This document shows positions 1 through 10,513 of a stretch of DNA of 48,813 nucleotides, piece by piece. Source of the DNA: an uncultured Verrucomicrobia subdivision 3 bacterium (GTDB lineage Bacteria > Verrucomicrobiota > Verrucomicrobiia > Limisphaerales > UBA11358); NCBI GenBank assembly GCA_903850425.1, contig CAINLR010000073.1:1-48813 (forward strand). The letters run 5' to 3'. The stretch's first letter is position 1. Every line of letters starts with the position of its first letter. Position numbers and translations under genes: made by a program. The notes beneath the pieces are model-generated. The model saw only the letters and a program-made list of their open reading frames with translations. It did no database searches and was not told the DNA's origin.

Positions 1-2
1 AT

Positions 3-3000
3 ATCGTCGTCGCCACCATCAATGAATCCGGCGGCGCAATCCAGTTCGATGTGCCTTGCACGCTGAACCAGCTCAATCAAACCAACGGCGATGTCCAGGG
101 CCGCAATCTCACCGTCACCAATTGGAACTGGTATGCCGGCAGTCATTATCGCGGCACGTCGGGTGTGAACACAAACGACGACCGCACCATCATTCCCGCT
201 GGCGGCACCCTGAACCTGCTCGGCACCACGGCCCGTTATTTCACCTACTACTCGGCCTCCGGACCTGGCCGCACGCTGGACAATTTCGGCGCAATCAATT
301 GGAGTGGCGCCGCGGTTTTCTACAGCTACGGCCTGCTCAATAACTACGGCACGACCACCGTCTCCGCAGTGGGCTCGCCTCAATACGCCGCCAATGCGGC
401 CAGCGTCCCGCCGACGTGGAACAACTACGGCACCTTCACCCGCAGCGCCGGCACGTATTTCTATTTCAACGACGTTTATCTCAACAACTCCGGGCTGATG
501 GACATTCAGCAGGGCACCTTGTCCATTTACAATTCCGCTTTTACCAACTTCGCTGGCGGTAGTGTGATGACCCAACTTGGCGCAATCCTCGCCAACGACA
601 ACACCTCCGTGAGTTCCTTCGAGCCAGGTTCCAGTGTGGCCTGCGCCTCGACGAATGCGTTCCAGGTCAACAGCGGCACCGTGGGGCTGGCAACCACGTC
701 GGTCACTGCGCCGTCCATCTGGATCAACGGCGGCACGTTGACCCAAAACACCAACGCGGCGGTCGCCACCATTAACGAATCCGCCGGCACCTGGCAGTTG
801 AACGTGCCCGCCGGCATTGACAGTTACAATCTGACCAACGGCGACCTGCGCGGCGCGAATCTGACGCTCAACAAAATGAACTGGCTCGGCGGCGTGCTCT
901 ATGCCGCGAACGCCAGCAACAATCTCGTGACGGTGAACAGCCAGCTCAACATCAGCGGCGCGACGGCCAAGACCATGAGCTATCTCGCCGGCCAACCCGG
1001 CCGCAGTATCATCAACAACGGCACGGCCACCTGGGGCGGCGCGAGCATCACCGGCCAGGGCGGTGCGACGATTCAAAACAGCGGCACGCTGAATCTCACC
1101 AATGACATCGGCCTCGCATGGGGCGGCTCGGGCAACGTAAGCGTGCTGCAAAACAACGGCACGTTCACCAAGAGCGGCGGCACCGGCGTGGCGGCTTTCT
1201 CCAGCACCGCCTTTACCAACAGCGGCACGGTCAACATCAGCAGCGGCGGGATCCAAATCGGCGGACCGTTCACGCAGACGACGGGCAGCGCCTTCCTCGG
1301 CACGAACTTCACCGCGAGTTCCACCGTGAACGTGCTAGCCGGTTCGCTCTCCGGCAAAGGCAGCATCGCCGGCGCGTTCTACAACAACGGTCAGTTGAAT
1401 CCCGGCGCGTCGCCCGGTTACATGAATGGCGCGTCGTTCACGAACAGCGCCGCCGGCGTTTACAACGTCGAGATCGGCGGCAACACCGGCGCGGGCACGA
1501 ACTACGACCAGTTGCGCTTCAGCGGCCCGGTCACTTTGGGCGGCACGCTCAACGTGAGTTTGTATAACAACTACGCGCTGATCCTGAGCAACCGTTTCAC
1601 CGTGCTGACGACCTCGGCGCGCACGGGCACGTTCGCCAGCGTGGTGCCGCCGCCGGGCGTGACGATCAACACGATTTACGGCACCACCAATGTCGTGCTG
1701 GAAATCGCCGGTCTCACCAACGCGCCGTTGCAGGTGCTAACCAATCTGATCAGCCAGACCATCTGGACGCCCGATCCGGTGACGTTCTCCGCCACGGTTT
1801 CCGGCGTGACGCCGATCTCTTACCAATGGCAGTTCAACGGCACGAACATCGTGGGCGCAAACTCGCCGACCTACACAATTCCGGCCGTCGCGGTAACCAA
1901 CGCCGGCCTTTACACCTTGCAAGTGACTGACGGTTACGGCGGCACCACGAACGTGTCCGCCACATTGACGGTGATTCCATTTGCCAACGTCATTACCTGG
2001 ACGAACATCGCTGGCGGCAACTGGTCCGCGCCGGCGAACTGGGTGCCAGCCCGCGTGCCCAACGGCACCAACATCGTGGTGATTGTCACTAACGGCACTT
2101 ACACGGTGATGGTGGATGTGCCGGCGGCATTGAGTAATCTCACGGTCGGCGCGGTGGGTGCGACAGGCACGCCGACGGTCAACCTTCTCTCCGGCCAGAG
2201 CCTCACGGTGAATGGTAACACGACTTGGGAGACCAACACCGTGCTGGCGCTGAACGGTCTGCTGCAAATGAACGGCGGTTCAAACAATGTGCGCGGGCAT
2301 GTTGACTGGCAGCTCGGCACACTGGCCGGCGCGGGCCGCACGGTGATCGCGTCGAACGCATCGCTGACTTTCGTCGGCAGCCTCAACCAGAAATTCATCG
2401 TCACGAACGTGCTGGAAAATTACGGCACGTTCAACTATGGCAATGACTCGTTCGGCAACGCGCAAGGGTTGCGCTTCTCCGGCGGCGCACAGTTGACAAA
2501 TTACGCCTCGGGCGTCATCAGCATTGCCTCGGCGGCGTATGATTATTCCGGCGCGCAGACACCGCGCAGTTATCTGGTGAATTACGGCACCATCAACGCC
2601 AGCGGCGCCGGCATCTATTCGCCGACTTACATCTCGATTGATTTCATCAACTACGGCACCTTGCAGGACAACGGCTATTGCTATCTGGCGCGCGGCACAA
2701 ACTACGGCACGTTCAGCTTTGCCAATGCCCTCTGCGAAGTCAGCATCTTCGGCGATCCAACCACCGGCGAGTATTTCAGTTTTGAGCCCGGCACCAGCCT
2801 CACTGGCCCGCGCCCGAACATCAACTGCGGCGGGCCGGTGCAATGGAAGGCTGCCAGCGCCGTTCACAATGGCCGGCTCTACATCGGCAGCGGCAGCGGC
2901 GGCGCGACGTATCCGAATGCGGAGTTCAAGGTGCTGGCCAACTACACCAACACTTACCAAGTGCTGCTGCAGCGCGGAGCCTTCACTGTCAACAATCCCG

Positions 3001-4445
3001 CCCTCACGACGGAGTTGCGCAATTTTGCGGATGGGGCTGCCAGCACTTGGTCCTTCGTGATCACGAATGCCGGCACGATGAATGCCGACAATCTCTCACA
3101 CGCGTATTTCGGCTTCAACAACAGCGGCTCAATTCTGGTGCGCAGCAATCTGACGCTCGCCATCTCCTCCCTGACTTACGGCGGTGGCACTATTTCGATC
3201 GCGGCCACGGCTTCAGCGACATTCTCCGGCGGCACGGTGGATGCCCAAACTGTTTTGAATCGCGGCACCAATTCCGTGACGGGGGGCATGGGGTTCACGG
3301 GAAATACGTTTTACCGCAACTACGCCGGCGCGCGGACGTATTTTGGCGGCGGCAGTTTTGTCACCGGCCCGGCCGCGTTGTTGAATGAAGGATTGCTCGA
3401 TGGCTTTGGCGGCTTGGCTATCAACACGACGAATCGCAATACCGTGCTGGCAGATGACGCGGCCGGTCGCAATCTCGCGTTGGGCAACTACGTTCAAGAG
3501 TCTGGTCTGACCGAACTCAACCCGGGTCAGGTGAGCGGCACGCTGGAAATCCTCGGCGGACAACTCACGGGCACGAATACCATCACGGGCAGTGTTCACA
3601 ACTACGCGAACTGCGCGCCGGGCCAACCGTTCGGCTTGCTGAGTGTCACCGGCAACTTCACTAACAATGCGGCGGCCACTTACCTGCTGCCGATCAGTGG
3701 TGTCAGCGCCATGACCAACTTCCCGCAGACGCGCGTGCAGGGCACGAGCTATCTGGCGGGCACGCTCTCGGTGAACTTCACCAACGGGTTCACCCCGGCG
3801 CCCGGCAATTTGTTCACCGCCATGGTCTTCACCGCGCGCTCCGGCGTGTTTGATGCCATCGTGAATGACACCTACGGACTGGAAGCTTTCTACACGGCCA
3901 CGACGCTGGTGTTGCGCGCGGAAAACCTGCTGCCGAATGTCTCCCTCACGGTCAGCGGCGGCACAACGCAACTCGTCTGCCAGCCCTTCCGCATCACCGC
4001 CACGGCCACCGATCCCGACGGCGTCGTGACCAATCTGGTCATCAGCATCAATGGCGGCATCGGCGCCAGCCAAGGTGGGGTGAACCTGAATGGCTCGCCG
4101 TTGAAGACGATGGCGGACTCGGATTTTCCGACGCAGATCACCATCGCCGCCCAGGCTACGGACGACCGCAACGGGACGCGCACGGTGTCGTTGCCGGTGA
4201 CCATTTATAACTATGCGGAAACCAATCGATTGTTCCTTGGCGGCGTGCGGACGAATGATTTCAAGCTCTGCCTGGTCGGCGAACCGGGCCGCAACTACGA
4301 GGTCTATGGTATCACCAACCTGACCACTACCAACTGGGTAGATCTGGGAACTATGACACAGTCGAATGGGACGTGGCGTTATCTGGACCAAACCACCATG
4401 ACGAATCGCAACTATCGTTTCTATCGCACCCAGCAACTTCCGTGA
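3..4445 (+). CDS. Giant repeat-rich secreted/surface protein, 5'-truncated by the window edge
   Basis: The reading frame is open from base 3, so the gene begins upstream of the window. The GTG at 51 is not a credible start, because the codons before it (ATINESGG) match an internal copy (ATINESAG) at about 768. About 1480 residues are visible, rich in Gly, Asn, Thr and Ser, with alternating short strands typical of secreted beta-solenoid or autotransporter-associated strand repeats. An Ig-like segment lies near nt 1730-1975 (SYQWQFNGTNI, then AGLYTLQV). The C-terminus carries a tail of the type 'PGRNYEVY..TNLT..NW......FYR', which recurs in two other loci of this window. No enzyme motif is seen and no membrane beta-barrel is obvious. 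The likely role is cell-surface or extracellular matrix, which is inferred only. The few Cys and the absence of a C-terminal anchor leave the export route open. Confidence 0.8.
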   Translation: MVVATINESGGAIQFDVPCTLNQLNQTNGDVQGRNLTVTNWNWYAGSHYRGTSGVNTNDDRTIIPAGGTLNLLGTTARYFTYYSASGPGRTLDNFGAINWSGAAVFYSYGLLNNYGTTTVSAVGSPQYAANAASVPPTWNNYGTFTRSAGTYFYFNDVYLNNSGLMDIQQGTLSIYNSAFTNFAGGSVMTQLGAILANDNTSVSSFEPGSSVACASTNAFQVNSGTVGLATTSVTAPSIWINGGTLTQNTNAAVATINESAGTWQLNVPAGIDSYNLTNGDLRGANLTLNKMNWLGGVLYAANASNNLVTVNSQLNISGATAKTMSYLAGQPGRSIINNGTATWGGASITGQGGATIQNSGTLNLTNDIGLAWGGSGNVSVLQNNGTFTKSGGTGVAAFSSTAFTNSGTVNISSGGIQIGGPFTQTTGSAFLGTNFTASSTVNVLAGSLSGKGSIAGAFYNNGQLNPGASPGYMNGASFTNSAAGVYNVEIGGNTGAGTNYDQLRFSGPVTLGGTLNVSLYNNYALILSNRFTVLTTSARTGTFASVVPPPGVTINTIYGTTNVVLEIAGLTNAPLQVLTNLISQTIWTPDPVTFSATVSGVTPISYQWQFNGTNIVGANSPTYTIPAVAVTNAGLYTLQVTDGYGGTTNVSATLTVIPFANVITWTNIAGGNWSAPANWVPARVPNGTNIVVIVTNGTYTVMVDVPAALSNLTVGAVGATGTPTVNLLSGQSLTVNGNTTWETNTVLALNGLLQMNGGSNNVRGHVDWQLGTLAGAGRTVIASNASLTFVGSLNQKFIVTNVLENYGTFNYGNDSFGNAQGLRFSGGAQLTNYASGVISIASAAYDYSGAQTPRSYLVNYGTINASGAGIYSPTYISIDFINYGTLQDNGYCYLARGTNYGTFSFANALCEVSIFGDPTTGEYFSFEPGTSLTGPRPNINCGGPVQWKAASAVHNGRLYIGSGSGGATYPNAEFKVLANYTNTYQVLLQRGAFTVNNPALTTELRNFADGAASTWSFVITNAGTMNADNLSHAYFGFNNSGSILVRSNLTLAISSLTYGGGTISIAATASATFSGGTVDAQTVLNRGTNSVTGGMGFTGNTFYRNYAGARTYFGGGSFVTGPAALLNEGLLDGFGGLAINTTNRNTVLADDAAGRNLALGNYVQESGLTELNPGQVSGTLEILGGQLTGTNTITGSVHNYANCAPGQPFGLLSVTGNFTNNAAATYLLPISGVSAMTNFPQTRVQGTSYLAGTLSVNFTNGFTPAPGNLFTAMVFTARSGVFDAIVNDTYGLEAFYTATTLVLRAENLLPNVSLTVSGGTTQLVCQPFRITATATDPDGVVTNLVISINGGIGASQGGVNLNGSPLKTMADSDFPTQITIAAQATDDRNGTRTVSLPVTIYNYAETNRLFLGGVRTNDFKLCLVGEPGRNYEVYGITNLTTTNWVDLGTMTQSNGTWRYLDQTTMTNRNYRFYRTQQLP

Positions 4446-4573
4446 GCGGGTCGGCAGCCGCGCAAAGGTGGAGAATTTCTGCGCCGGCACACGCGGGCGT
4501 GGATTGTTTGGAAAAATCTTAACGTGCGGTTCCCGAGGCGATTGGCTAGAGTCATTTTGCGAGTTGCAAAGCT

Positions 4574-7234
4574 ATGGCCAATTTGAACATTCCGAATTTT
4601 TCCCGTGAACCCGACTCCGTTAATCTCGTCAACGAGGCGGCGATTGCGGACATTTCTGAGGTCCTCAAACGGCACGGCACGTCGCCGAGCGGCTTGAGTG
4701 AAGCGGACGCGGCGGCACGACTGGAGCAATACGGCCCCAACGAAGTCGGCCAGGAACAAAAGCATGTCTGGCTGCACCGGCTGTGGACGGCCGTGCGCAA
4801 TCCGCTGGTGATTTTGCTGACCGTGCTGGCGTCGGTCTCCTATGCCACCGGCGATCTGCGCGCGGGCACGGTGATGCTGTTGATGGTGGTGCTGGGCGTG
4901 ACGCTGCGGTTCGTGCAGGAGACCCGGGCCGACACGGCGGCGGCCAAACTCAAGGCGATGATCAAAGTCACCGCCACGGTCGTGCGCGACGGCCAGCAAA
5001 AGGAAATTCCCCTGCAACAACTGGTGCCTGGCGACATCGTCAAGCTCTCGGCGGGCGACATGATTCCCGGCGATGTGCGGCTGATTGCGGCCAAAGATTT
5101 GTTCATCATCCAGGCGACGCTCACCGGCGAATCGTTGCCGGTGGAAAAATCCGACGCCCGCGACCCGCGCACCAACATCTCCGCCATCGAACGCCCCAAC
5201 CTGTGCTTCCTCGGCACCAGCGTCGAAAGCGGCGCGGCCACGGCCATCATTGTGGCGACCGGCACACAGACTTACTTCGGCAAGATGGCCAGCAGCCTCG
5301 CCGGCCAACAGATGGAAACCGCCTTCGACAAGGGCGTCAAAAAATACGTCTGGTTGATGCTCTCGTTCATGTTGGTGATGGTGCCGATGGTTTTTCTCAT
5401 CAACGGCCTGTTCAAGCACAACTGGAAGGACGCCTTTTTCTTTGCGATGGCGGTGGCGGTCGGGCTCACGCCGGAAATGCTGCCGATGATTGTTTCCGTC
5501 TGCCTCTCCAAAGGCGCGCTGGCGATGTCCAAGAAAAAGGTCATCGTCAAGAAACTCAATTCCATCCAGAACTTCGGCGCGATGGATGTCCTTTGCACCG
5601 ACAAGACCGGCACGCTGACCATTGATCATGTCATCCTGGAAATCCATTGCGACGTTTTTAAAAACGAGAGCGAAGAGGTGCTCCGCGACGCCTATCTGCT
5701 GAGCCATTTCCAGACGGGTTTGAAAAACGTTCTCGATCGCGCCGTGCTGAAATACAAGCAACTGCACAGCGAACTCGGGATTGATAAATACAAGATGGTG
5801 GACGAAATCCCGTTCGACTTCTCGCGGCGCATGATGTCCGTGGCGGTCGAAGGCCCGGAGGGCGAGCGGCAATTGCTCACCAAGGGTGCGCCGGAAGCGG
5901 TGTTCGCCAAATGCACGCACTTTGAAAGCGACGGGGAGATTTTTGAAATGGAGCCGATCCTCGTCGGCAATCTCATCGAACAGGTGAATTCCCTGAGTGA
6001 GGACGGGTTTCGCGTGCTGGCCGTGGCGACGAAAAAACTCGGCACGCAGACCACCTTCACCAAGGCCGACGAAAGCGAACTGGTGCTGACCGGCTATCTT
6101 GCCTTCCTCGATCCGCCGAAGGATTCCGCCGCGAAGGCTATCACCGCGCTGCGGCAAAATGGCATTACGGTCAAAGTGCTCACGGGCGACAACGACCTCG
6201 TCACGCGCAAAGTTTGCAGCGAAGTGGGCATTCATGCCGAAAAAATCTTGCTGGGTAGCCAGGTGGAAAATCTGACCGACGAGCAACTGGCCCAAGAGGT
6301 GGAGGCCACGGATATTTTTGCGCGCCTCTCGCCCGCGCACAAGAAGCGCGTCGTGCAGGCGCTCCAACGCAACAAACACGTCGTCGGCTTCATGGGCGAC
6401 GGCATCAATGACGCGCCCGCGCTCCGCGTCGCCGACGTCGGCATCTCGGTGGACACCGCCGTGGATATCGCCAAGGAATCCGCTGACATGATCCTGTTGG
6501 AAAAGGATTTGATGGTGCTTGAAGAAGGCGTGCTCGAAGGCCGCAAGGTATTCGTCAACATTTTAAAATACATTCGAATGGGTGCGAGCTCCAACTTCGG
6601 CAACATGTTCAGCGTGCTCGGGGCCAGCGCGTGGCTGCCGTATCTGCCGATGCAGCCGATTCAAGTATTGTCGAACAATCTGCTCTACGATTTTTCGCAG
6701 GTGCCGATCCCCACGGACAACGTCGGCACGGCGGTCATCTCCAAGCCGCGGCCGTGGCACATGGGAGAAATCTCGCGGTTCATCATGTTCATCGGACCCA
6801 TCAGTTCCATCTTCGATTACACGACCTACGCGGTGATGTGGTTTTTCTTCAAGTGCAGCAATGTGGCTTTGGCCGCGCCCGCGACCATGTCCGCGCGCTT
6901 CGCCAATCCCGTGGATACCGACCACACCTATGCCGCCGCACTGTTCAGCACCGGCTGGTTCGTGGAATCGCTGATGACGCAGACCCTCATCGTCCACGTC
7001 ATCCGCACCAACCAGATTCCGTTTATCCAGTCACGCGCCAGCTGGCAGTTGACGATGACGACCTTTGCCATCATGGGCATTGGTGCGTGGCTGCCGTTTT
7101 CACCGCTGGCGCAGTATCTGGGCTTTGTGCCGTTGCCGTGGGAGTTCTGGCCCATTCTCGCCGTGACCCTGCTTTGTTATGTCGGCCTGACGCAGTTGAT
7201 CAAGCAGTGGATGATCAAGAAGAACTGGATCTAG
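4574..7234 (+). CDS. mgtA: Magnesium-translocating P-type ATPase (MgtA/MgtB type)
   Basis: This 886-residue inner-membrane P-type ATPase would import Mg2+ at the cost of ATP (type IIIB family, usual length about 900). Visible motifs in order: N-terminal cytosolic region; actuator loop TGES at residues 184-187; the MgtA-typical membrane motif LTPEMLPMIV near 300; phosphorylation site DKTGTLT with Asp343; hinge motif GDGINDAP at 608-615; and a C-terminal set of hydrophobic helices. The ATG at 4574 is followed directly by family-like sequence, and there is no strong ribosome binding site. No Mg-sensing leader could be recognised in the 128 bases before the gene. It converges on the Fe-S carrier gene with a 13-base gap. 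The transported ion is inferred from the family. Confidence 0.93.
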   Translation: MANLNIPNFSREPDSVNLVNEAAIADISEVLKRHGTSPSGLSEADAAARLEQYGPNEVGQEQKHVWLHRLWTAVRNPLVILLTVLASVSYATGDLRAGTVMLLMVVLGVTLRFVQETRADTAAAKLKAMIKVTATVVRDGQQKEIPLQQLVPGDIVKLSAGDMIPGDVRLIAAKDLFIIQATLTGESLPVEKSDARDPRTNISAIERPNLCFLGTSVESGAATAIIVATGTQTYFGKMASSLAGQQMETAFDKGVKKYVWLMLSFMLVMVPMVFLINGLFKHNWKDAFFFAMAVAVGLTPEMLPMIVSVCLSKGALAMSKKKVIVKKLNSIQNFGAMDVLCTDKTGTLTIDHVILEIHCDVFKNESEEVLRDAYLLSHFQTGLKNVLDRAVLKYKQLHSELGIDKYKMVDEIPFDFSRRMMSVAVEGPEGERQLLTKGAPEAVFAKCTHFESDGEIFEMEPILVGNLIEQVNSLSEDGFRVLAVATKKLGTQTTFTKADESELVLTGYLAFLDPPKDSAAKAITALRQNGITVKVLTGDNDLVTRKVCSEVGIHAEKILLGSQVENLTDEQLAQEVEATDIFARLSPAHKKRVVQALQRNKHVVGFMGDGINDAPALRVADVGISVDTAVDIAKESADMILLEKDLMVLEEGVLEGRKVFVNILKYIRMGASSNFGNMFSVLGASAWLPYLPMQPIQVLSNNLLYDFSQVPIPTDNVGTAVISKPRPWHMGEISRFIMFIGPISSIFDYTTYAVMWFFFKCSNVALAAPATMSARFANPVDTDHTYAAALFSTGWFVESLMTQTLIVHVIRTNQIPFIQSRASWQLTMTTFAIMGIGAWLPFSPLAQYLGFVPLPWEFWPILAVTLLCYVGLTQLIKQWMIKKNWI

Positions 7235-7247
7235 CGATTCTGAAACT

Positions 7248-7592
7248 TCAAGTGGCGAACGACTTGCCGCAGCCGCAGCTTTCCTTGGCGTTGGGATTGA
7301 CGAGCTTGAAGCCGCCGCCGGTCAGCGCATCGCTGAAATCCACCGTGGTGCCGCGCAGATATTGGGCGCTAATGGCATCCACCAAAACCTCCAGCCCCAA
7401 CTGGGCCGAGACGAAATCGCCGGCGCGCGGTTCGTCGAAGACCATGCCGTATTGCATGCCCGAGCAGCCGCCCGACTCCACATACACGCGGAAATTTTTC
7501 CCCGCATTTTCCGGCTTGGTCAAAATCTCCTTCACCTCGGCCGCCGCGCGGGGCGTCAGGGTCACAATGATCTCCGTGGTCAATTCAGTCAT
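7248..7592 (-). CDS. erpA: Iron-sulfur cluster insertion protein, ErpA/IscA (HesB) family
   Basis: This 114-residue A-type Fe-S carrier would receive a cluster from the assembly scaffold and pass it to apo-enzymes. The three ligand cysteines are visible in the usual arrangement: one in ESGGCSGMQY and two in the C-terminal ESCGCGKSF. The segment VDFSDALTGGGFKLVNPNA is also family-typical. The length matches ErpA/IscA (about 105-120). The choice between ErpA and IscA cannot be made by eye; the isolated position, away from any isc or suf gene, favours ErpA or a generic HesB protein. It lies 41 bases downstream of the stop-side neighbour TPR gene on the same strand. Confidence 0.92.
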   Translation of the reverse strand: MTELTTEIIVTLTPRAAAEVKEILTKPENAGKNFRVYVESGGCSGMQYGMVFDEPRAGDFVSAQLGLEVLVDAISAQYLRGTTVDFSDALTGGGFKLVNPNAKESCGCGKSFAT

Positions 7593-7633
7593 GGGGCGAC
7601 AGTAAGTTTACTTTGCAGGGGTGTCAAACGGCG

Positions 7634-10195
7634 TCAGTTGTTGAGCGCCGCCCGTTTCTTTTCCAGTTGCTCGGTCAATTGCGGTAACTTCTGCTCCAGC
7701 CGCCGGAAAAATTTATCGAGCTTTTCCCGATCGTCCTCGCCCAATTTCAGCATCAGTGGCAACGCGGATAAACCCGCCTTTTTGGTCCAGAGATCGGCCG
7801 CCGCGTCATCGGTGCCATACAGCGCGTCGCGGTAGGATTCCAGCGCGAGTTTGAACAGCGGTTTTTGCTCGCTGACCGGGCACAAGGCGGCTTGCTTTTC
7901 CCAAGTCAGGCCCAGCCCAACCTGGGCCCGACTGCGCAGACCGGGGCGGGCATACGGTGAAGCGATCACCTGCGCATACGCGTTGGTGGCCACATCCCAG
8001 GCCCCGAGTTGCTGGGCACAGTCCCCCAGCTCGCTCCAGGCCAGCGCGCCGGTCTCGTTGGTCGGGTTGGCGGCGCACAGTTGCGCGAACACATTCGTCG
8101 CCGTCTCGAAATTAAGGAACGGCCGGTTGGTGTCCGGCGAGTCCATCCGCGTCAACACGCTGCCATAGGCAAACATGGCCTTGGTGAAAATGTCAGCAGG
8201 ACAATTCGTGATCGTCGTCAGTTTCAAAAAATAATCGGCCGCATCCCGGAAGCTCTGCCGCCCCATCGCCGCGCGGCCGGCCATCAAGCGCGCCGAATAA
8301 ATCAATTCATTCGTCGGCCAGTTCAGTTCCAGCAACTGGTAGTTCTTTTCGGCCGGCACAAATTCGCCCGCGCGGAAAAAATGATCCGCCACCCACCACT
8401 GCGCCAGCGGAGCGCTCGGATCGGCGGCATATTGCGCCACAAAATTGGTGAACTGGCCGAACGCCACCGCCTCGTGGCCGGCTTGAAAGTTGGCCTGGGC
8501 CAGGGCGAAGTCCACCTGCGGGCGCAGGGCGTTCGTCGCATAATCGCCGCGCCATTGTTCGTAAGCCGCAATGGCTGCGGGCCAGTCCGACTGCCGTTCA
8601 AACGTGCGCGCCACCGCCAGCGCCACTTGCGGCCGCAACCGGGAGTCCGGATACAGCGCGACGAATCGCTGAAAGATGGACCGCGCATTGGTGGGCGAGC
8701 CGAAATCGGAAGCCCCCTCCCCCGCGAGCAGCAGGCTCTGATCGGCCAGTTCGCTATGCGGAAAAAGAGCCAGCAGTTGTTCCATCGCCCGTTCCGCGTC
8801 CGGCTGGTCCTTTAATTCCAAACTGGCGCGCAGGCGCTGGTAAAGCGCCCGGTCTCCCAGCGACTTTGCCACGGCCGGGAACCCGGCAAACTGCGTCAGC
8901 ACGTTCGAATAACACTCGCGCGCGCTGGCAAAATTCTTTTCCAAGAACAACGCGTCGCCCGCCTTGTAGATAGCCACCGCCTGATCTTCGGAACGCGGCA
9001 ACTGCGCCGCCGCCAGTTGGAACTCCACGCGGCTCGCGGCGAAATTGGTCGCCAGCCAGAAAGTCCAGCCGCGATCCAAAAACGCCTTGCCCGCCAGCGG
9101 GCTGTTGGTCACCTGATCAAACTGCGCCTGGGCCGCCACGAGTTGGTTCGATGCGGGCTGCGCCACGAAATCCTGCAGATACAACTCGCCCAGCGTCAGC
9201 CGCACCAGACCCGCCCCGGCGTCGTCGCCGAATTGGGCCAGGAAATTTCTCAGTGCCGCCTCGGCCACGGGGGGATTCTTCTCGGCGGTCGCCAGCGCGG
9301 CGATTTTCAAAACCGCCTCGCGCTGCCGGGCCACCGGGAGATTCGTCGCCAGATTTTCCGACCACGCCGCCCGGGCTTCCGGCCACCGGCCCGCCTTTTC
9401 CAAAATCAAACCGCGCAACGCCGCGCTTTCCACGGCCAGGGCCACGCTCTTGGGCAGCCGCGTCAGGTTCGTCGCCGTGGCCCAGGCCGCGTCCCAGTCG
9501 CCCGCGCCCAACTCCACTTCCGCGAGCAGATACAAGCGCTGCCAGTTCAGCGCCGGTGCCAGCGGCGCGGGATTCACCCGGTCCAAAATCGCCGCCGCCG
9601 CCGCAAAGTGCTTCTGTGTGAACTCCGCCTGGGCCAGCAGCAAATGGCCGCGCGCCACCAGTTCATTGTCGGCATCCAGCTGGGCCGCGCGCTGAAACAT
9701 CGAGTTGGTCTCCGCCAGCAACCGGTTGACCTGCGCCCAGTCGCCCAACTGGAGATGGGCCGCCGCCGCCTCGACCACCGCTGGCAAACGCAGGGGCGAC
9801 ACAGGATAATTTTGCGCCAGCGCTTCAAACGTTCCCGCCGCCGCCGGAAAGTCGCCGCTTTGAAACTGCGCCTGCGCCCGCCAGTATTCGTATTGGTCGG
9901 CCAGATTGCCGGCCCCGGGTTCGGCGGCGGCCAGTTGGGTGAGCGCCTCGGTAAATTTGCCCTGCTTCATTTGCGCCTGCGCCTGCAAGAGCACCGCCAG
10001 CGGGGCATTGGTGGACTTGGGATATTTTTGGATAAACTGCGCGAATTCCGTTTCCGCGCGATTCCAGACCGCATCTTGGAAGGCCGCCGCCGCCGCCGAG
10101 AAGGCCCGATCTTCGCGGGAAGGCGCGGCGACCAGCAATCCGCCGCTCAGCAGGAGCGCGGACAAACTCAAAAACCATCGCCGAAAAAAAGCCAT
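7634..10195 (-). CDS. Large periplasmic tetratricopeptide-repeat protein
   Basis: This 853-residue protein has an N-terminal signal peptide (basic MAFFRRWF, then a Leu/Ser/Gly core, predicted cleavage near VAA-PSRED). The rest is almost entirely helical repeat. Repeats of the form 'A...F..AL..YP.S......L..A......G....A' (for example FIQKYPKST, LFPHSELADQ, LYPDSRLRPQ) are typical of YbgF/BamD-like TPRs. No catalytic motif is seen. Such proteins act as periplasmic or outer-membrane scaffolds in envelope assembly or gliding-type machineries, so the role here is undefined. Ala and Gln are strongly enriched. It is followed by erpA on the same strand with a short gap. Upstream is a 318-base gap to the tolC-like gene. 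Confidence 0.8.
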   Translation of the reverse strand: MAFFRRWFLSLSALLLSGGLLVAAPSREDRAFSAAAAAFQDAVWNRAETEFAQFIQKYPKSTNAPLAVLLQAQAQMKQGKFTEALTQLAAAEPGAGNLADQYEYWRAQAQFQSGDFPAAAGTFEALAQNYPVSPLRLPAVVEAAAAHLQLGDWAQVNRLLAETNSMFQRAAQLDADNELVARGHLLLAQAEFTQKHFAAAAAILDRVNPAPLAPALNWQRLYLLAEVELGAGDWDAAWATATNLTRLPKSVALAVESAALRGLILEKAGRWPEARAAWSENLATNLPVARQREAVLKIAALATAEKNPPVAEAALRNFLAQFGDDAGAGLVRLTLGELYLQDFVAQPASNQLVAAQAQFDQVTNSPLAGKAFLDRGWTFWLATNFAASRVEFQLAAAQLPRSEDQAVAIYKAGDALFLEKNFASARECYSNVLTQFAGFPAVAKSLGDRALYQRLRASLELKDQPDAERAMEQLLALFPHSELADQSLLLAGEGASDFGSPTNARSIFQRFVALYPDSRLRPQVALAVARTFERQSDWPAAIAAYEQWRGDYATNALRPQVDFALAQANFQAGHEAVAFGQFTNFVAQYAADPSAPLAQWWVADHFFRAGEFVPAEKNYQLLELNWPTNELIYSARLMAGRAAMGRQSFRDAADYFLKLTTITNCPADIFTKAMFAYGSVLTRMDSPDTNRPFLNFETATNVFAQLCAANPTNETGALAWSELGDCAQQLGAWDVATNAYAQVIASPYARPGLRSRAQVGLGLTWEKQAALCPVSEQKPLFKLALESYRDALYGTDDAAADLWTKKAGLSALPLMLKLGEDDREKLDKFFRRLEQKLPQLTEQLEKKRAALNN

Positions 10196-10513
10196 GCGCT
10201 GAATCTAAACGACGTTGCAGCATGACAAAAGCGGGAAATCCAGAAGTTTCCGGCGCCGCCCGGCCCGAGGAAGCTCGCGACGCAGTGGATGATCTTCTCC
10301 GGCGGCTCAGAGCGTGGCGCGGTTCTGGCGCGTGATGTTCCCGGACCGGGACGACATGGAAGCAGGCCACAAAAAATGAAACGCCGGTGGCACACACGGC
10401 GCAACGGCGGCAGCAATCACAGGCCGCAACAGGATTTGGTGCTCAGGCCAGACGCCGCCGGACAGCCGCAGGCTCATGGAGTGAGTGGCGGCAGGCCGGT
10501 GAGGGAGGGCGCT
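10196..10513. other. Gene-free interval between the TPR gene and the tolC-like gene
   Basis: These 318 GC-rich bases hold no open frame with protein-like composition; the short frames present are rich in Arg, Pro and Cys and look spurious. No convincing terminator for the upstream tolC-like gene was found, nor any repeat. It presumably contains the promoter of the TPR gene near its right-hand (10196) edge, but no clear -35/-10 pair could be assigned. Confidence 0.5.

Noticed and set aside
4421-6379. 652-codon minus-strand frame opposite mgtA
   Set aside because: It is His/Arg-rich, as expected for the antisense of a GC-rich gene, and mgtA on the other strand has complete P-type ATPase motifs.
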